A DNA stretch of 64,000 bases from Neoaquamicrobium sediminum (lineage in GTDB: Bacteria > Pseudomonadota > Alphaproteobacteria > Rhizobiales > Rhizobiaceae). Under the pieces are notes generated by a model, which saw only the letters and a list, made by a program, of their open reading frames with translations, had not been told where the DNA came from and ran no database searches. A program made the translations under genes and the position numbers. The stretch spans positions 1,612,001 through 1,676,000 of the forward strand of contig NZ_JABETK010000002.1 of NCBI RefSeq assembly GCF_013240295.1, in the 5' to 3' direction. Each line of letters begins with the position of its first letter. The stretch's first letter is position 1. Shown here one piece after another: positions 1 through 7,941 of this stretch.

Positions 1-154
1 GCGCGGACGCAGCCAGCAGCCGGTCGAAGGCCCGGTCGGCCGCGCGCTCCGCGTAATCGTTGATGAAGGCGGCGAGCGCCACCGCGGCGACCAGCAGCAG
101 CGAGACGGCCAGCGCGAAGATACGCCGGCGGATCGAGAACGCGCTATTTGCCAT
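1..154 (-). CDS. Sensor histidine kinase, N-terminal part (cut by window edge)
   Basis: Only the first 51 residues are in the window. They hold a short basic start (SIRRRIFALAV) followed by a hydrophobic stretch that looks like the first membrane segment of a two-component sensor kinase. The ATG at 154 overlaps the last 11 bases of the upstream response-regulator gene, a spacing typical of translational coupling. The kinase call rests on this partner and on the membrane anchor; no catalytic domain is visible. It would autophosphorylate and pass phosphate to the adjacent regulator. The signal sensed cannot be told from this fragment. Confidence 0.7.
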   Translation of the reverse strand, partial: MANSAFSIRRRIFALAVSLLLVAAVALAAFINDYAERAADRAFDRLLAASA

Positions 155-824
155 CGCCGCCCGCTGCCCGCGCCAGATAACCGACGCCCCGCACCGTCTC
201 GATTTCCAGCCGAGAACCTTCCAGCTTGCGACGCAGGCGCGAGACCTGAAGCTCGAGCGCGTTGACCGAGACGTCCTCGTCGAAATTGAAGAGCTGCGCC
301 ATCAGCCGTTCCTTGGCCACCACCTGCCCCACCCGCGCGAGCAGGATTTCGAGCAGACGGAACTCGCGCCGCCCCAGCTCGACCTTGCGTCCGCCGACAC
401 TCACGAAGCCGTTGGCGAGATCGACAGTTACGTCGCCCACCGTGGCAAGGCTCGTCACCTGCCCCGCCGGGCGGCGCATCAGCACCCGCAGGCGCGCTTC
501 CAGCTCGCGCAGGTCGAACGGCTTGACCAGATAGTCGTCGGCCCCGCGATCGAGCAGGCTCACCTTGTCGTCGATCTCCGCGCGCGCCGTCATCACCAGA
601 ACCGGTGTCTCCGACTTGCGGCCCCGCAGTTCGCCAAGGATCGAGATTCCGTCGCGGCCGGGCAGCGTCAGATCGAGCGCCACCACGTCGAACGTCTCGC
701 TGGCGGCCACCTCGATCGCATCGTCGCCGTTGCGCAGCCACTCGACGGAATGGCCGGCATCGCGCAGCCGGCGCTCGATCGCCTCGCCGAGATCCTCGTT
801 GTCCTCCACCAGCAATATGCGCAT
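144..824 (-). CDS. OmpR/PhoB-family two-component response regulator
   Basis: This 226-residue protein has the two domains of an OmpR-class regulator. The N-terminal receiver shows the acidic pocket (VEDNEDL), the phospho-acceptor Asp in VALDLTLPGRDG, the conserved Thr of VLVMTA and the Lys of YLVKPFD. The C-terminal winged helix ends in the typical VRGVGYLA. I chose the ATG at 824 (MRILLVEDN) over an upstream in-frame start because the receiver begins exactly there and a GGAGGAGG element lies upstream. It forms an operon with the sensor kinase that follows. The sequence resembles QseB/TctD-type regulators, but the target genes are unknown. Confidence 0.93.
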   Translation of the reverse strand: MRILLVEDNEDLGEAIERRLRDAGHSVEWLRNGDDAIEVAASETFDVVALDLTLPGRDGISILGELRGRKSETPVLVMTARAEIDDKVSLLDRGADDYLVKPFDLRELEARLRVLMRRPAGQVTSLATVGDVTVDLANGFVSVGGRKVELGRREFRLLEILLARVGQVVAKERLMAQLFNFDEDVSVNALELQVSRLRRKLEGSRLEIETVRGVGYLARAAGGDGK

Positions 825-991
825 CGTCGTCGCACCGCCCTCCTCCGGCGTAGCGGGAGACAATCGCACCTGCGGCCCTCAGCTTCAACGCACCCCCACA
901 CGTTTTGCGCAACGATGGTCTTGTGTGCGCCGCGATTGATTGTCAGAACGTTGCCAGCCGTTTCCTTTCCGCATGCGCCAAGGGACAGACA

Positions 992-1240
992 ATGGAAAAC
1001 GACCTCGAAAGATACGCCATCGCCATCATCGTCGTGTTCGGTGCATTGGCCGTAGGCGGGCTGATGGCGGCCGGCATCGCCGCCGGCGACCGCAGCACCT
1101 TCCTTTACGCGCTCGGCGCCGCCACGGCCGCGTGGGTTGCGGGCTATGCGATGGTCTTCGGTTTGCCTCGCCTTCTTGCCGTGCTCATCCTTGTCGCGGT
1201 GGTCATGGCCATCGCCTCGACCGTCGCCTTCATCACCTGA
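992..1240 (+). CDS. Small hypothetical membrane protein
   Basis: This 82-residue protein begins with an acidic segment (MENDLERY) and contains two or three hydrophobic helices: residues about 8-30, a Gly/Ala-rich segment about 38-55, and 58-80. It is probably an inner-membrane protein. I do not recognise a family. The start at 992 was preferred because an AGGGACAG element lies just upstream and because longer frames add a non-hydrophobic N-terminus. It is divergent from the response regulator and ends three bases before the convergent mobA gene. Confidence 0.6.
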   Translation: MENDLERYAIAIIVVFGALAVGGLMAAGIAAGDRSTFLYALGAATAAWVAGYAMVFGLPRLLAVLILVAVVMAIASTVAFIT

Positions 1241-1242
1241 GT

Positions 1243-1890
1243 TCAGGCAGGATTCGAGGCAAGCAGCGCGCGCGCGCGCTCAAGGTCGTCGGGCGTGTTG
1301 ACGTTGAAGAACGGATCCGTGCCCTCCCCGGCAGCAAACTGCGCAACGGCAGCGTCGTGATTCTGCGCCCATGTGGCGACCTTGCGGTCCCCGCGCTCCA
1401 GCGCGGCCCGCAAATCCCCGCGCAATGCCACCGGCCAAAGGCCGAAGGTCGGATGAAGCCGCTGCACACCCTCGCCATCGACGGAGGCCGCCAGAGCCAG
1501 CCCACCGCCGCCGGCGTCCCGCAGACGTTCGGCGAGGTCGTCCGGCATGAACGGCGTATCCCCTGCGGCCGAAACCAGCGAATCGCCGCCACGCGCGGCC
1601 GCCCACTCCATCCCGGCCAGAATGCCAGCCAGCGGCCCCGGCAGGCCGCCAATCGTGTCGGCAATCACCGGAAGGCCGAAACGCGCAAAGCGGGCCGGGT
1701 CGCCATTGGCGTTGATGGCCAGCGCCGCGCACTGCGGTCGCAGCCGGGCGATCACATGGTCGAGCAGCGTCGTTTCGCCCAGCGCCAGCAGCGCCTTGTC
1801 ACCGCCGCCCATACGGGAAGCGCGGCCACCCGCAAGGATCACGCCCAGAGTTTCAGCCAAATGCGCCTCCGTTTGACGTCTCATCGCCAT
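1243..1890 (-). CDS. mobA: Molybdenum cofactor guanylyltransferase MobA
   Basis: MobA joins GMP from GTP to molybdopterin-Mo to make the guanine-dinucleotide cofactor used by DMSO-reductase-family enzymes in alphaproteobacteria. The nucleotide-binding signature LAGGRASRMGGGDK is near the N-terminus, and GDTPFMPDD in the middle matches the Mg/GTP-binding Asp region of the family. NVNTPDDLERA near the C-terminus is also typical. About 215 residues from the ATG at 1890; another ATG at 1884 is possible. No other molybdopterin gene is adjacent, so it stands alone here. The product is cytoplasmic. Confidence 0.93.
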   Translation of the reverse strand: MAMRRQTEAHLAETLGVILAGGRASRMGGGDKALLALGETTLLDHVIARLRPQCAALAINANGDPARFARFGLPVIADTIGGLPGPLAGILAGMEWAAARGGDSLVSAAGDTPFMPDDLAERLRDAGGGGLALAASVDGEGVQRLHPTFGLWPVALRGDLRAALERGDRKVATWAQNHDAAVAQFAAGEGTDPFFNVNTPDDLERARALLASNPA

Positions 1891-1985
1891 TGAGCACGGC
1901 CCATCCGAGGCCGGCAAGCCGCAAGGGGAACGATCGCCGTTTGCGTCCGTTGCGGGGACAGGGTGGGGCAGCAAGGGAGAAGATC

Positions 1986-2189
1986 ATGTCCGTAGCACGC
2001 ATCACTGAAATCTCCTCGACATCGACCAAAAGCTTCGAGGACGCCATCAATGTCGGCATCGAACGTGCCGGAAACACCCTGCGCAACCTCAAGGGCGCAT
2101 GGGTCAAGGATCAGGAAGTAACCGTGGAGAACGGCCGGATCGCATCCTACAAGGTCATCCTGAAAGTCACCTTCGTACTCGACGATTGA
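1986..2189 (+). CDS. Dodecin family flavin-binding protein
   Basis: Dodecins are about 65-70 residue proteins that assemble into hollow dodecamers and store or buffer flavins. This 67-residue product matches the family in length and pattern: a first strand VARITEISSTS, the helix SFEDAINVGIERAGNTLRN, and the following strands carrying the conserved Trp (LKGAWVKDQEV) thought to stack on the flavin. The start at 1986 has an AGGGAGA ribosome-binding site a few bases upstream. It appears monocistronic, divergent from mobA and convergent with the LysR gene. Confidence 0.9.
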   Translation: MSVARITEISSTSTKSFEDAINVGIERAGNTLRNLKGAWVKDQEVTVENGRIASYKVILKVTFVLDD

Positions 2190-2237
2190 TCCGTCGACGC
2201 CGGGCGCGGTCGAATGGCCGCGACCGGCACGTCCCCG

Positions 2238-3113
2238 TCATTTGAGACGGATATGGCCGGCGAGATAGTCGAGAACAGCGCGAACGCGTGCCGTCTTCCT
2301 GAGATCTGGATGAACGAACAGCCAGAGCTCCGTCTCCAGCGCCGCGATCGGCTCGCCAGTTCTTCGCAGCGACGTATCGTCTTCGGCAAGATAGGTCGGC
2401 AGGATCGCAGCACCCGCGCCAATGCGCGCGGCATTATGCATCGACAGGATCGAGTTGAAGCGCAGCACGCAGCGCGCATCCAGTCCCGCGTCCTTCATCC
2501 ACGCGTGCAGCGCGCCATAAGGCATGTCCGCCGACGGACCCAGCATCGGCACCTCATCGACACTCCCGTTCGTTTCCGTCGGCACGTAAAGGGCCTGCCG
2601 GATGAGACCCAGACGCCGCCCCGCCAGATTGAGCTCCGGGTCAGAAGACGGCCGCAGCGCGATCTCGGCATCGCGACGCGCCAGATCGTACACATCGTTC
2701 GAAACGCGTATATCGAGCACGATGCCTGGAAAGGCGTTTCGGAAAGGCGCAAGTATCGGCGCCAGCAACCCGGCAAACAGCGTATCCGTCGTCGTCAGGA
2801 CGACGCTCCCGGTCGGACGATTGTCGCGTCCGGCCACTTTCCGTTCGGCCTCCATTGCGATCTCGCGCATGTCGCGCGCCGCCCTCAGAAGCGCCGCGCC
2901 CGCCGCGGTCGGCTGATACCCGTCGCGAAACCGTTCGAACACGCGCGCGCCGAGCCGCGCCTCGATGGCGTTGAGGCGACGCATCATCGTCGGATGGCTT
3001 TGGCCGGTAGACCGCGCCGCCGCTGCCAGCGACCCCGATTCGGCTATTGCCAGCAGCACGGAATAGTCCGACCAATCCATCACATCTTTCAATTCTGAAA
3101 GTCCTATTGCCAC
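2238..3113 (-). CDS. LysR-family transcriptional regulator
   Basis: The 291-residue product has an N-terminal winged helix-turn-helix (about residues 13-72, AESGSLAAAARSTGQSHPTM) followed by a periplasmic-binding-like effector domain. An internal ATG (residue 12, MDWSDYSVLL) is an equally good start. It is transcribed away from a quinone-reductase-like gene across a 66-base gap. LysR proteins normally bind such a gap and control the divergent gene, so it probably regulates that flavoprotein. The inducer is unknown. Confidence 0.9.
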   Translation of the reverse strand: MAIGLSELKDVMDWSDYSVLLAIAESGSLAAAARSTGQSHPTMMRRLNAIEARLGARVFERFRDGYQPTAAGAALLRAARDMREIAMEAERKVAGRDNRPTGSVVLTTTDTLFAGLLAPILAPFRNAFPGIVLDIRVSNDVYDLARRDAEIALRPSSDPELNLAGRRLGLIRQALYVPTETNGSVDEVPMLGPSADMPYGALHAWMKDAGLDARCVLRFNSILSMHNAARIGAGAAILPTYLAEDDTSLRRTGEPIAALETELWLFVHPDLRKTARVRAVLDYLAGHIRLK

Positions 3114-3179
3114 TTCTTTCTATCGATAAACAAAATTGAACACACTACCCTCTCCCGGACAAGAGATCGGGAGATCGGC

Positions 3180-3941
3180 ATGCAGGCTCACATCGTTCAC
3201 GTTCATCCAGAACCGGCCTCGTTCAACGCCGAGCTGACGCAGCGCGCGAGAACCACCCTGGAGGCGACCGGCGCCGCGGTCACCGTATCCGATCTCTACG
3301 CGTCCGGTTTCGATCCCGTCGAGGCGGCAGAGCACTATCGCAATCGCTTCGACCCGGCGACCTTCTCCGCACTCGCAGAGCAGCGCCACGCATGGCAGAC
3401 CGACACCGTACCCGTTGATGTGGCCCGTGAAGTCGAGGCGCTATCGAAGGCCGACCTGCTGGTCATCCAGTTCCCGCTCTGGTGGCACGGACCGCCCGCC
3501 ATGTTGAAAGGCTGGTTCGACCGCGTGTTCATGAATGGCGGGCTCTACACCAGCCGCAAGCGCTACGACGCGGGCCATTTTCGCGGTCGCAGGGCAATTC
3601 TATCGATCACAACGGGTGCGCCCGAAGCGGCGTTCGGTCCAGGCGCACGGGGCGGCGACCCGGAAACCATGCTGTGGCCGCTGCACTATTCGCTCCACTA
3701 TATGGGCTTTACGGTGCTCGCCCCGTTCTGGACCTTCGGTGTGCAGGGGCACGGCTATGTTTACGAACAGGACGACAGCCTCTCGACCAGACTCACCACG
3801 CAGCTCGATCGCTGGCAGCATCGGCTGGAAACCATCGGAAGAGCACCCACGCTCGCTTTTCCCGCTTGGGAGGACTGGGATCGGCAGGGCCAGCCCCTCG
3901 AATCAACGCGCGTCCGGGCACCTTCGGTCGCGCAGTCCTGA
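3180..3941 (+). CDS. NAD(P)H dehydrogenase (quinone) / flavodoxin-fold oxidoreductase
   Basis: The 253-residue protein belongs to the NQO1/MdaB/KefF flavodoxin-like group, which reduces quinones or other acceptors by two electrons with bound FAD or FMN. The hallmark LLVIQFPLWWHGPPAMLKGW is at about residues 94-113, followed by FDRVF. The N-terminal strand IVHVHPEPASFN is the phosphate-binding loop region. The divergent LysR gene is its likely regulator. Role in quinone or electrophile detoxification is inferred from the family; the substrate is unknown. Confidence 0.9.
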   Translation: MQAHIVHVHPEPASFNAELTQRARTTLEATGAAVTVSDLYASGFDPVEAAEHYRNRFDPATFSALAEQRHAWQTDTVPVDVAREVEALSKADLLVIQFPLWWHGPPAMLKGWFDRVFMNGGLYTSRKRYDAGHFRGRRAILSITTGAPEAAFGPGARGGDPETMLWPLHYSLHYMGFTVLAPFWTFGVQGHGYVYEQDDSLSTRLTTQLDRWQHRLETIGRAPTLAFPAWEDWDRQGQPLESTRVRAPSVAQS

Positions 3942-4019
3942 CCATCCCGCCCCGCACCCCTGTCGCAACTCAATGCCGTGTCGTGCGTTGTGCCCAAAAA
4001 GATACAGGGAAAAAGTCAG

Positions 4020-4316
4020 ATGGACGCCGCACAATTCCGCTTGCCGGTGCGTATCCAGTCAGCACCGGGCGAACCGATCAGTGAAGTCTACAGCGCCGAG
4101 CAGGCGCTGGATCTCCTGCTGGCATGGCCGCATCATCAGGGCCGGGTATACGAAGCGGCCTTGAAGGCCTGTTTTGCCGCGACGGTCGATGTCGAGGCAG
4201 CCGAAAAAGCTCAACAGGCCTTCCGAGCCTTCGCACGGCTGTCGGGCATTCTTTCACGCGACATGATGCCGGCACTCCCCGGCGCTTTCGGCTTCCGCCC
4301 GCATCTACCGGGATAG
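4020..4316 (+). CDS. DUF982 domain protein
   Basis: A 98-residue cytoplasmic protein with the layout of DUF982, a small family found mainly in rhizobia and often in several copies. The N-terminal strand FRLPVRIQSAPGE leads into a helical part containing the recognisable AEQALDLLLAWP and a C-terminal helix with AQQAFRAFARL. The function of the family is not known. I took the ATG at 4020 rather than an upstream start because the conserved region begins right after it. Confidence 0.8.
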   Translation: MDAAQFRLPVRIQSAPGEPISEVYSAEQALDLLLAWPHHQGRVYEAALKACFAATVDVEAAEKAQQAFRAFARLSGILSRDMMPALPGAFGFRPHLPG

Positions 4317-4334
4317 CGTCATGAAGGGCTGCCT

Positions 4335-4613
4335 CTACTTGGGGGCGCCCATATCGCCGGTGGGCCCCTTCATTTCCGGCCACGACATCTGGACGGGACA
4401 CTGCGACCGGTCCAGCTGGCATCGGTACTCGGCGTCGGTCATGCCCGCCGGGGGCGCGCCGCGATACATCGGACCCGATGAGCCGCAGGCCGAAAGGAGT
4501 GTCAAAGCCGACGCGACCAGCGCCAACTTAAGCGTTAGCGCGCTTGCGTTTCCGACAGGGCCGACGCCTTCCACGCGGGCCCCAGCCCCGCTAACGCTTG
4601 TTGTCACCACCAA
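4335..4613 (-). CDS. Possible small lipoprotein
   Basis: This frame encodes up to 92 residues with a hydrophobic stretch ending in a lipobox-like sequence (SALTLLSAC), followed by a short polar tail that includes YRCQLDRSQCP. If real, it is a small outer-membrane or periplasmic-face lipoprotein. The start is uncertain: no ATG lies upstream of the lipobox and only GTG or TTG codons are available, which lowers confidence. It is convergent with the DUF982 gene. No family was recognised. Confidence 0.4.
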   Translation of the reverse strand: MVVTTSVSGAGARVEGVGPVGNASALTLKLALVASALTLLSACGSSGPMYRGAPPAGMTDAEYRCQLDRSQCPVQMSWPEMKGPTGDMGAPK

Positions 4614-4756
4614 CTCGACCTCCTGACAGGTTTCAACAGCACCGCCCGTCGCCGTGCTGCGGCCTCACGGGCGCGCCTGCCTATAGCACGCGTGCAATCG
4701 TCGTATCAAACCACGGCGACGATCGCCGTCCGGGATTTTTGGCCATTCGCCCAACG

Positions 4757-4783
4757 AAAAAGGGCCGGCTTCGCGCCGGCCCT
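4757..4783 (-). terminator. Rho-independent terminator of the SIMPL gene
   Basis: Read on the minus strand, a perfect 9-bp stem (AGGGCCGGC / GCCGGCCCT) with a five-base loop is followed by a run of T. It lies seven bases beyond the stop of the SIMPL-domain gene and fits an intrinsic terminator. Confidence 0.85.
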
Positions 4784-4789
4784 GTTCTG

Positions 4790-5515
4790 TTACTGCTTGA
4801 TTTCGAAGGTCACGTTGACCTGAACCCTGTAGGTGTTTTCGCCCGCCTCGACGGGCACCGCGTCGGAAGCCGCCTCCATCCGATAGGCCTTGGCGCCGAG
4901 CGGCATCGGCGGCGGTGCGAAGGACTGCTCCGAGAGTTCCAGGATGCCCCCGAGCTCGACGCCGGCGGCTTCGGCAAGCGTCCGGGCACGGGCCATCGCG
5001 TCCTCGACCGCGCGCTTGCGCGCCTCGGTGGTGGCGGCTGCCGGATCGTCGTTGATGAAAGTGATGTTGCCGCCCTGGTTGACGCCAAGCGTCACGGAGC
5101 GATCGATTACCTCACCCACCGTCGCGATGTCACGCACGCGCACCGTCAGAGTGTTGGAGACCTGATAGGCGACTATCCGAGGCTGCTCTTCGCCAGAATT
5201 GTTCTGCGGGTAGACATAGCGCGGGTTGATCTGCAGGCCGGCGGTCTGGATATCGCGCTGCTCGATACCCGCATCCTTCATGGCCTTGATGACGGCACTC
5301 ATGGCCTCGTTGTTGGCGTCGAGCGCATCGCGCGCGGTCTCGGCTTCCCGCATCACCGCGAGGCTGACAATCGCCATGTCGGGCGCGATAGCGGTCTCGC
5401 CTTCACCGGTCACAACAACGCGCGGGGTATTCCGGGGTTGAGAGTCCTGAGCCATGGCCACTCCTGGCAGGGTCATCGCTGCCGCGAGCAGCATCGGCAG
5501 GTATCTGCGGTTCAT
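4790..5515 (-). CDS. SIMPL (DUF541) domain periplasmic protein
   Basis: The 241-residue product begins with a clear signal peptide (RRYLPMLLAAAMTLPG, cleavage likely after AMAQ). The mature part is a SIMPL/DUF541 domain of the BP26/YggE type: RVVVTGEGETAIAPDMAIV at the start and VTFEIKQ at the end are characteristic. Family members form channel-like oligomers in the periplasm and have been linked to oxidative-stress tolerance; BP26 is a Brucella antigen. The ATG at 5515 has a GGAGAACC site upstream. It is followed by a strong terminator, so it is likely a single-gene transcript. Confidence 0.9.
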   Translation of the reverse strand: MNRRYLPMLLAAAMTLPGVAMAQDSQPRNTPRVVVTGEGETAIAPDMAIVSLAVMREAETARDALDANNEAMSAVIKAMKDAGIEQRDIQTAGLQINPRYVYPQNNSGEEQPRIVAYQVSNTLTVRVRDIATVGEVIDRSVTLGVNQGGNITFINDDPAAATTEARKRAVEDAMARARTLAEAAGVELGGILELSEQSFAPPPMPLGAKAYRMEAASDAVPVEAGENTYRVQVNVTFEIKQ

Positions 5516-5630
5516 CTGGTTCTCCAATAAGTTGTTTTCCCGAGACGGGATCGGCATAGGAAGCGATTATGGGTGGATTGCGGCGGCAGTCTTGTGCCGA
5601 AGCAAAAAAGCAACTAGGTCAGCGGCGGTG

Positions 5631-5706
5631 GGGCCTGTAGCTCAATGGTTAGAGCCGGCGGCTCATAACCGCTTGGTTGGGGGTTCGAGTCCCTCCGGGC
5701 CCACCA
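5631..5706 (+). tRNA. tRNA-Ile (anticodon CAU, lysidine-modified type)
   Basis: The 76-nt sequence folds as a full cloverleaf: acceptor GGGCCTG paired with CGGGCCC, a D arm with GGTTAGAGC, an anticodon loop CTCATAA, a T loop TTCGAGT and an encoded CCA end. The anticodon is CAU. The loop context and the short variable region match the minor isoleucine tRNA, whose wobble C is converted to lysidine by TilS to read AUA, rather than initiator or elongator tRNA-Met. The Ile assignment is by comparison with known tRNA-Ile2, not by identity-element scoring. Confidence 0.93.
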
Positions 5707-5728
5707 ATTCCGCCTCAAATACCCGCGA

Positions 5729-6115
5729 TCAGCGGATCACCGGGCAGTTGTGCCGGTCGGCGAAGGTAATGATCGCGGTTCGGTAGCCGTGGCCGCGACC
5801 CTTCACGCGCACCGTGCGCGGGCCTGAGCCGATCAGGCGCACATCGCGCAGGCCCATGCGGTAGGCCTTGCGAACCGCCTCGCGGGGCGAGCAGCCACGG
5901 TCGCGATAGGCGTGGCGGCGATGGTCGCGATAACCGCGGCGTTCGCGATAATCATGACGCCCGCGATCCTCGAAATGAAGCCCGACATTGGGACCGGAAT
6001 TGCCAAACCCGAAATAGATGCCGCCGTTCTGCGCCTGCGCGGCAGCCGGCATGGCCGACAGCGCGCCGAGGCCGATAAGGGTGGAAAGGGCAGCGGTTTT
6101 GATGATCTTCAGCAT
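5729..6115 (-). CDS. Secreted Arg/His/Tyr-rich small protein
   Basis: A 128-residue protein with a signal peptide (LKIIKTAALSTLIGLG, cleavage after AAAQAQ). A strongly basic, low-complexity middle (repeated RDH/YRD/RRG, about residues 50-75) precedes a compact C-terminal domain with two cysteines (GCSPREAVRKAYRMGL and HNCPVIR) that may form a disulfide. Similar secreted proteins are common in rhizobia and sometimes carry the dubious label antifreeze protein. The function is unknown. The ATG at 6115 was chosen because the signal peptide starts there. Confidence 0.75.
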   Translation of the reverse strand: MLKIIKTAALSTLIGLGALSAMPAAAQAQNGGIYFGFGNSGPNVGLHFEDRGRHDYRERRGYRDHRRHAYRDRGCSPREAVRKAYRMGLRDVRLIGSGPRTVRVKGRGHGYRTAIITFADRHNCPVIR

Positions 6116-6207
6116 GATTCTCTCCGGAAGCGCTGTGCGTGTTGCGATGCGCCGCACACTGCCACCGGCAAGCTGAACCTGCCGCGAACCGCCCGTTCAT
6201 CCTGCGT

Positions 6208-6801
6208 TCAGCCGGCCCGGTCGATCCGCCTTGTCCAGTATTCCATTGTCTTGACTGTCTCTTGCGCCTGCCCGACATCGCGCCAGAAGAACCCGGTGGT
6301 CAGCCCCTCGATGCGGGCATAGCCCCGGTGTCGCCAGAAATCGTCGAGTGGCCGGTAGCCGGCCGGCCGTAACGGATGATCCGCAGGCCTTATGACGGCA
6401 GAGAAGACGCAGGCGCCAAACCCTGCTTCCGCCGCCGCCTTTTCGCGTTCCTCGAAGAACCGCACCCCGACCCCCTGCCCGCGATAGCGCTTCTCCAGCA
6501 CCGATTCGCCGAAGTAGAAGAAATCCGCGGGGTCCAGCCCGCGCTTCGCGAACGGCTCCGCGAATGCCTCGAAATGATCGTTGAGCGGCGAGGCCGTCGC
6601 TGCCCCCACGAGCCGGTTCTCGTCGAAGGCACCAATCACGACAGCGCCCGGAGATTCCATATAGGTCGCAAGGTAGCGCCGCTCGTAGTCGAGGTCGCCC
6701 TCGTAAAGGTACGGAAAATCGCGGAAGACCGTGATCCGTAGCCGCGCGAGATCGTCGAAGGCCGCTTCGGCTTCCGCGCGGGCGAGCCTGCGTACCTCCA
6801 C
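6208..6801 (-). CDS. GNAT-family N-acetyltransferase
   Basis: The 197-residue protein carries a GNAT fold: FGESVLEKRYRGQGVGVRFF contains the Q/R-x-x-G-x-G/A acetyl-CoA loop, and a C-terminal RPLDDFWRHRGY resembles substrate-binding strands. I chose the GTG at 6801 because an AAGGA element sits eight bases upstream and the start lies just inside the gap after the preceding gene, which ends at 6806. A longer frame would overlap that gene. It forms a probable operon with the SnoaL-like gene. The acceptor substrate is unknown. Confidence 0.82.
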   Translation of the reverse strand: MEVRRLARAEAEAAFDDLARLRITVFRDFPYLYEGDLDYERRYLATYMESPGAVVIGAFDENRLVGAATASPLNDHFEAFAEPFAKRGLDPADFFYFGESVLEKRYRGQGVGVRFFEEREKAAAEAGFGACVFSAVIRPADHPLRPAGYRPLDDFWRHRGYARIEGLTTGFFWRDVGQAQETVKTMEYWTRRIDRAG

Positions 6802-6805
6802 CCGT

Positions 6806-7219
6806 TCAGTCCTTCGCCACCTGCGCGGTCCAGTCGGCAAGGTTATAATAGGTAGTCACGCGCGAGATGAGCCCGTCGTCGATCTCGAAGAAGATGCCGG
6901 CCGGCAGCGAATAGGTCTGGCCATTGGCTTCGGGCAGCCCCTCCGCGGTTGCGAGATAGGTCCCGCGCACGGTGAACTCGGCCGCCGCGCGGCCGCCGCC
7001 CTGATTGACCATGATCGCCACGTCCGACAGTTCCTCGCGATAGTGCCCGTCCATCATGCCGAGGAACCACCGGAACTTTTCCTTGCCGATCTCGCGACCG
7101 CCCTGGTTGATGTCATGGGCGACGTCCTCGGAAAGACAGGCCAGCATGGCGTCCCGGTCGCCCGAATTGAAGGCGGCGACGTAGCGCTCGATCAGCGTGC
7201 GGGTCTCGGCTTCGCTCAT
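6806..7219 (-). CDS. SnoaL/NTF2-like protein (ketosteroid-isomerase-related)
   Basis: This 137-residue protein has the NTF2-like layout: helix ETRTLIERYVAAFNSGD, then DAMLACLSEDVAHDINQGG, and a curved sheet with FTVRGTYL and GQTYSLPAGIFFEI. These domains form a cone-shaped pocket used by isomerases, hydrolases and many proteins of unknown role. The start at 7219 (MSEAETRT) has an AAAGGA site and matches the domain start. It is upstream of the GNAT gene with four bases between them, so the two are probably co-transcribed. No specific substrate can be inferred. Confidence 0.85.
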   Translation of the reverse strand: MSEAETRTLIERYVAAFNSGDRDAMLACLSEDVAHDINQGGREIGKEKFRWFLGMMDGHYREELSDVAIMVNQGGGRAAAEFTVRGTYLATAEGLPEANGQTYSLPAGIFFEIDDGLISRVTTYYNLADWTAQVAKD

Positions 7220-7325
7220 GTCGGTCTGGTCCTTTTCTGCAGTCTGGTTTTTTCTAGCCACCGCGCGGCAAGTCGGATGGATGGAAAACGGCAGCGGAAG
7301 CCGTGGCAGCGACGTGTCGCCGGCT

Positions 7326-7772
7326 TCAGGGCTCCTCATCCAGCATATAATCGAAATAGTCCTCCGGTTCGGCAAGGTCGGTCTCGCTGGCCGTCACCTT
7401 GCCGCGCACGGAAACGCCTGCCTCGTGCACGGTCTCGCGACTGCCGGAAACGAGATGATGCCACCAGTAGAGGTCGCGGCCTTCCGCAACCAGCCGATAG
7501 GCGCATGTCTGCGGCAGCCACCGGATGGTTGGCACGTTCTGAGGTGTCAGCCCCACGCAGTCCGGCACCACCGCCAGTCGGTGTTCGTAGTCGTGGCAGC
7601 GGCAGGTATCCCCATCGAACATCCGGCAGGCGACGCTTGTCCAGTAGATCTCGCCGCTATCCTCGTCCTCGAGCTTGGAAAGGCAGCATTTGCCGCACCC
7701 GTCGCACAGCGCCTCCCATTCCTGCGGCGTCATCGCCTCGAGCGTCTTTGTTTTCCAGAATGGCTGCGTCAT
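7326..7772 (-). CDS. YcgN-family cysteine cluster protein (UPF0260)
   Basis: A 148-residue protein with the UPF0260 signature: [18 protein letters not shown] near residue 25, then a pair of cysteines in [11 protein letters not shown] and another in QTCAYR. These cysteines suggest binding of zinc or an iron-sulfur cluster, but the biochemical function of the family is not established. I started at 7772 ([14 protein letters not shown]), which matches usual family length and N-terminus; upstream in-frame starts run into the divergent promoter region. It is divergent from the large OmpA-family gene. Confidence 0.9.
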   Translation of the reverse strand: MTQPFWKTKTLEAMTPQEWEALCDGCGKCCLSKLEDEDSGEIYWTSVACRMFDGDTCRCHDYEHRLAVVPDCVGLTPQNVPTIRWLPQTCAYRLVAEGRDLYWWHHLVSGSRETVHEAGVSVRGKVTASETDLAEPEDYFDYMLDEEP

Positions 7773-7941
7773 CGGGCCGGTTTGCGCGCTTGAGCCCGTC
7801 CGGTCAAGCGCCATGGAGACGCGCCTTGCTTTCGCCGCGAAATTGCCCGGCTTTCGACCATCTCGCCCCTTCGGCGGAACCATTGGAGGCGCGTCGAGTT
7901 GCTGTGGCGAACGGGACGATCGGACAGGAGTTTACCGCACG

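Noticed and set aside
5631..5706. Calling the CAU tRNA a methionine tRNA
   Set aside because: The anticodon arm and D arm match tRNA-Ile2 rather than initiator or elongator tRNA-Met.
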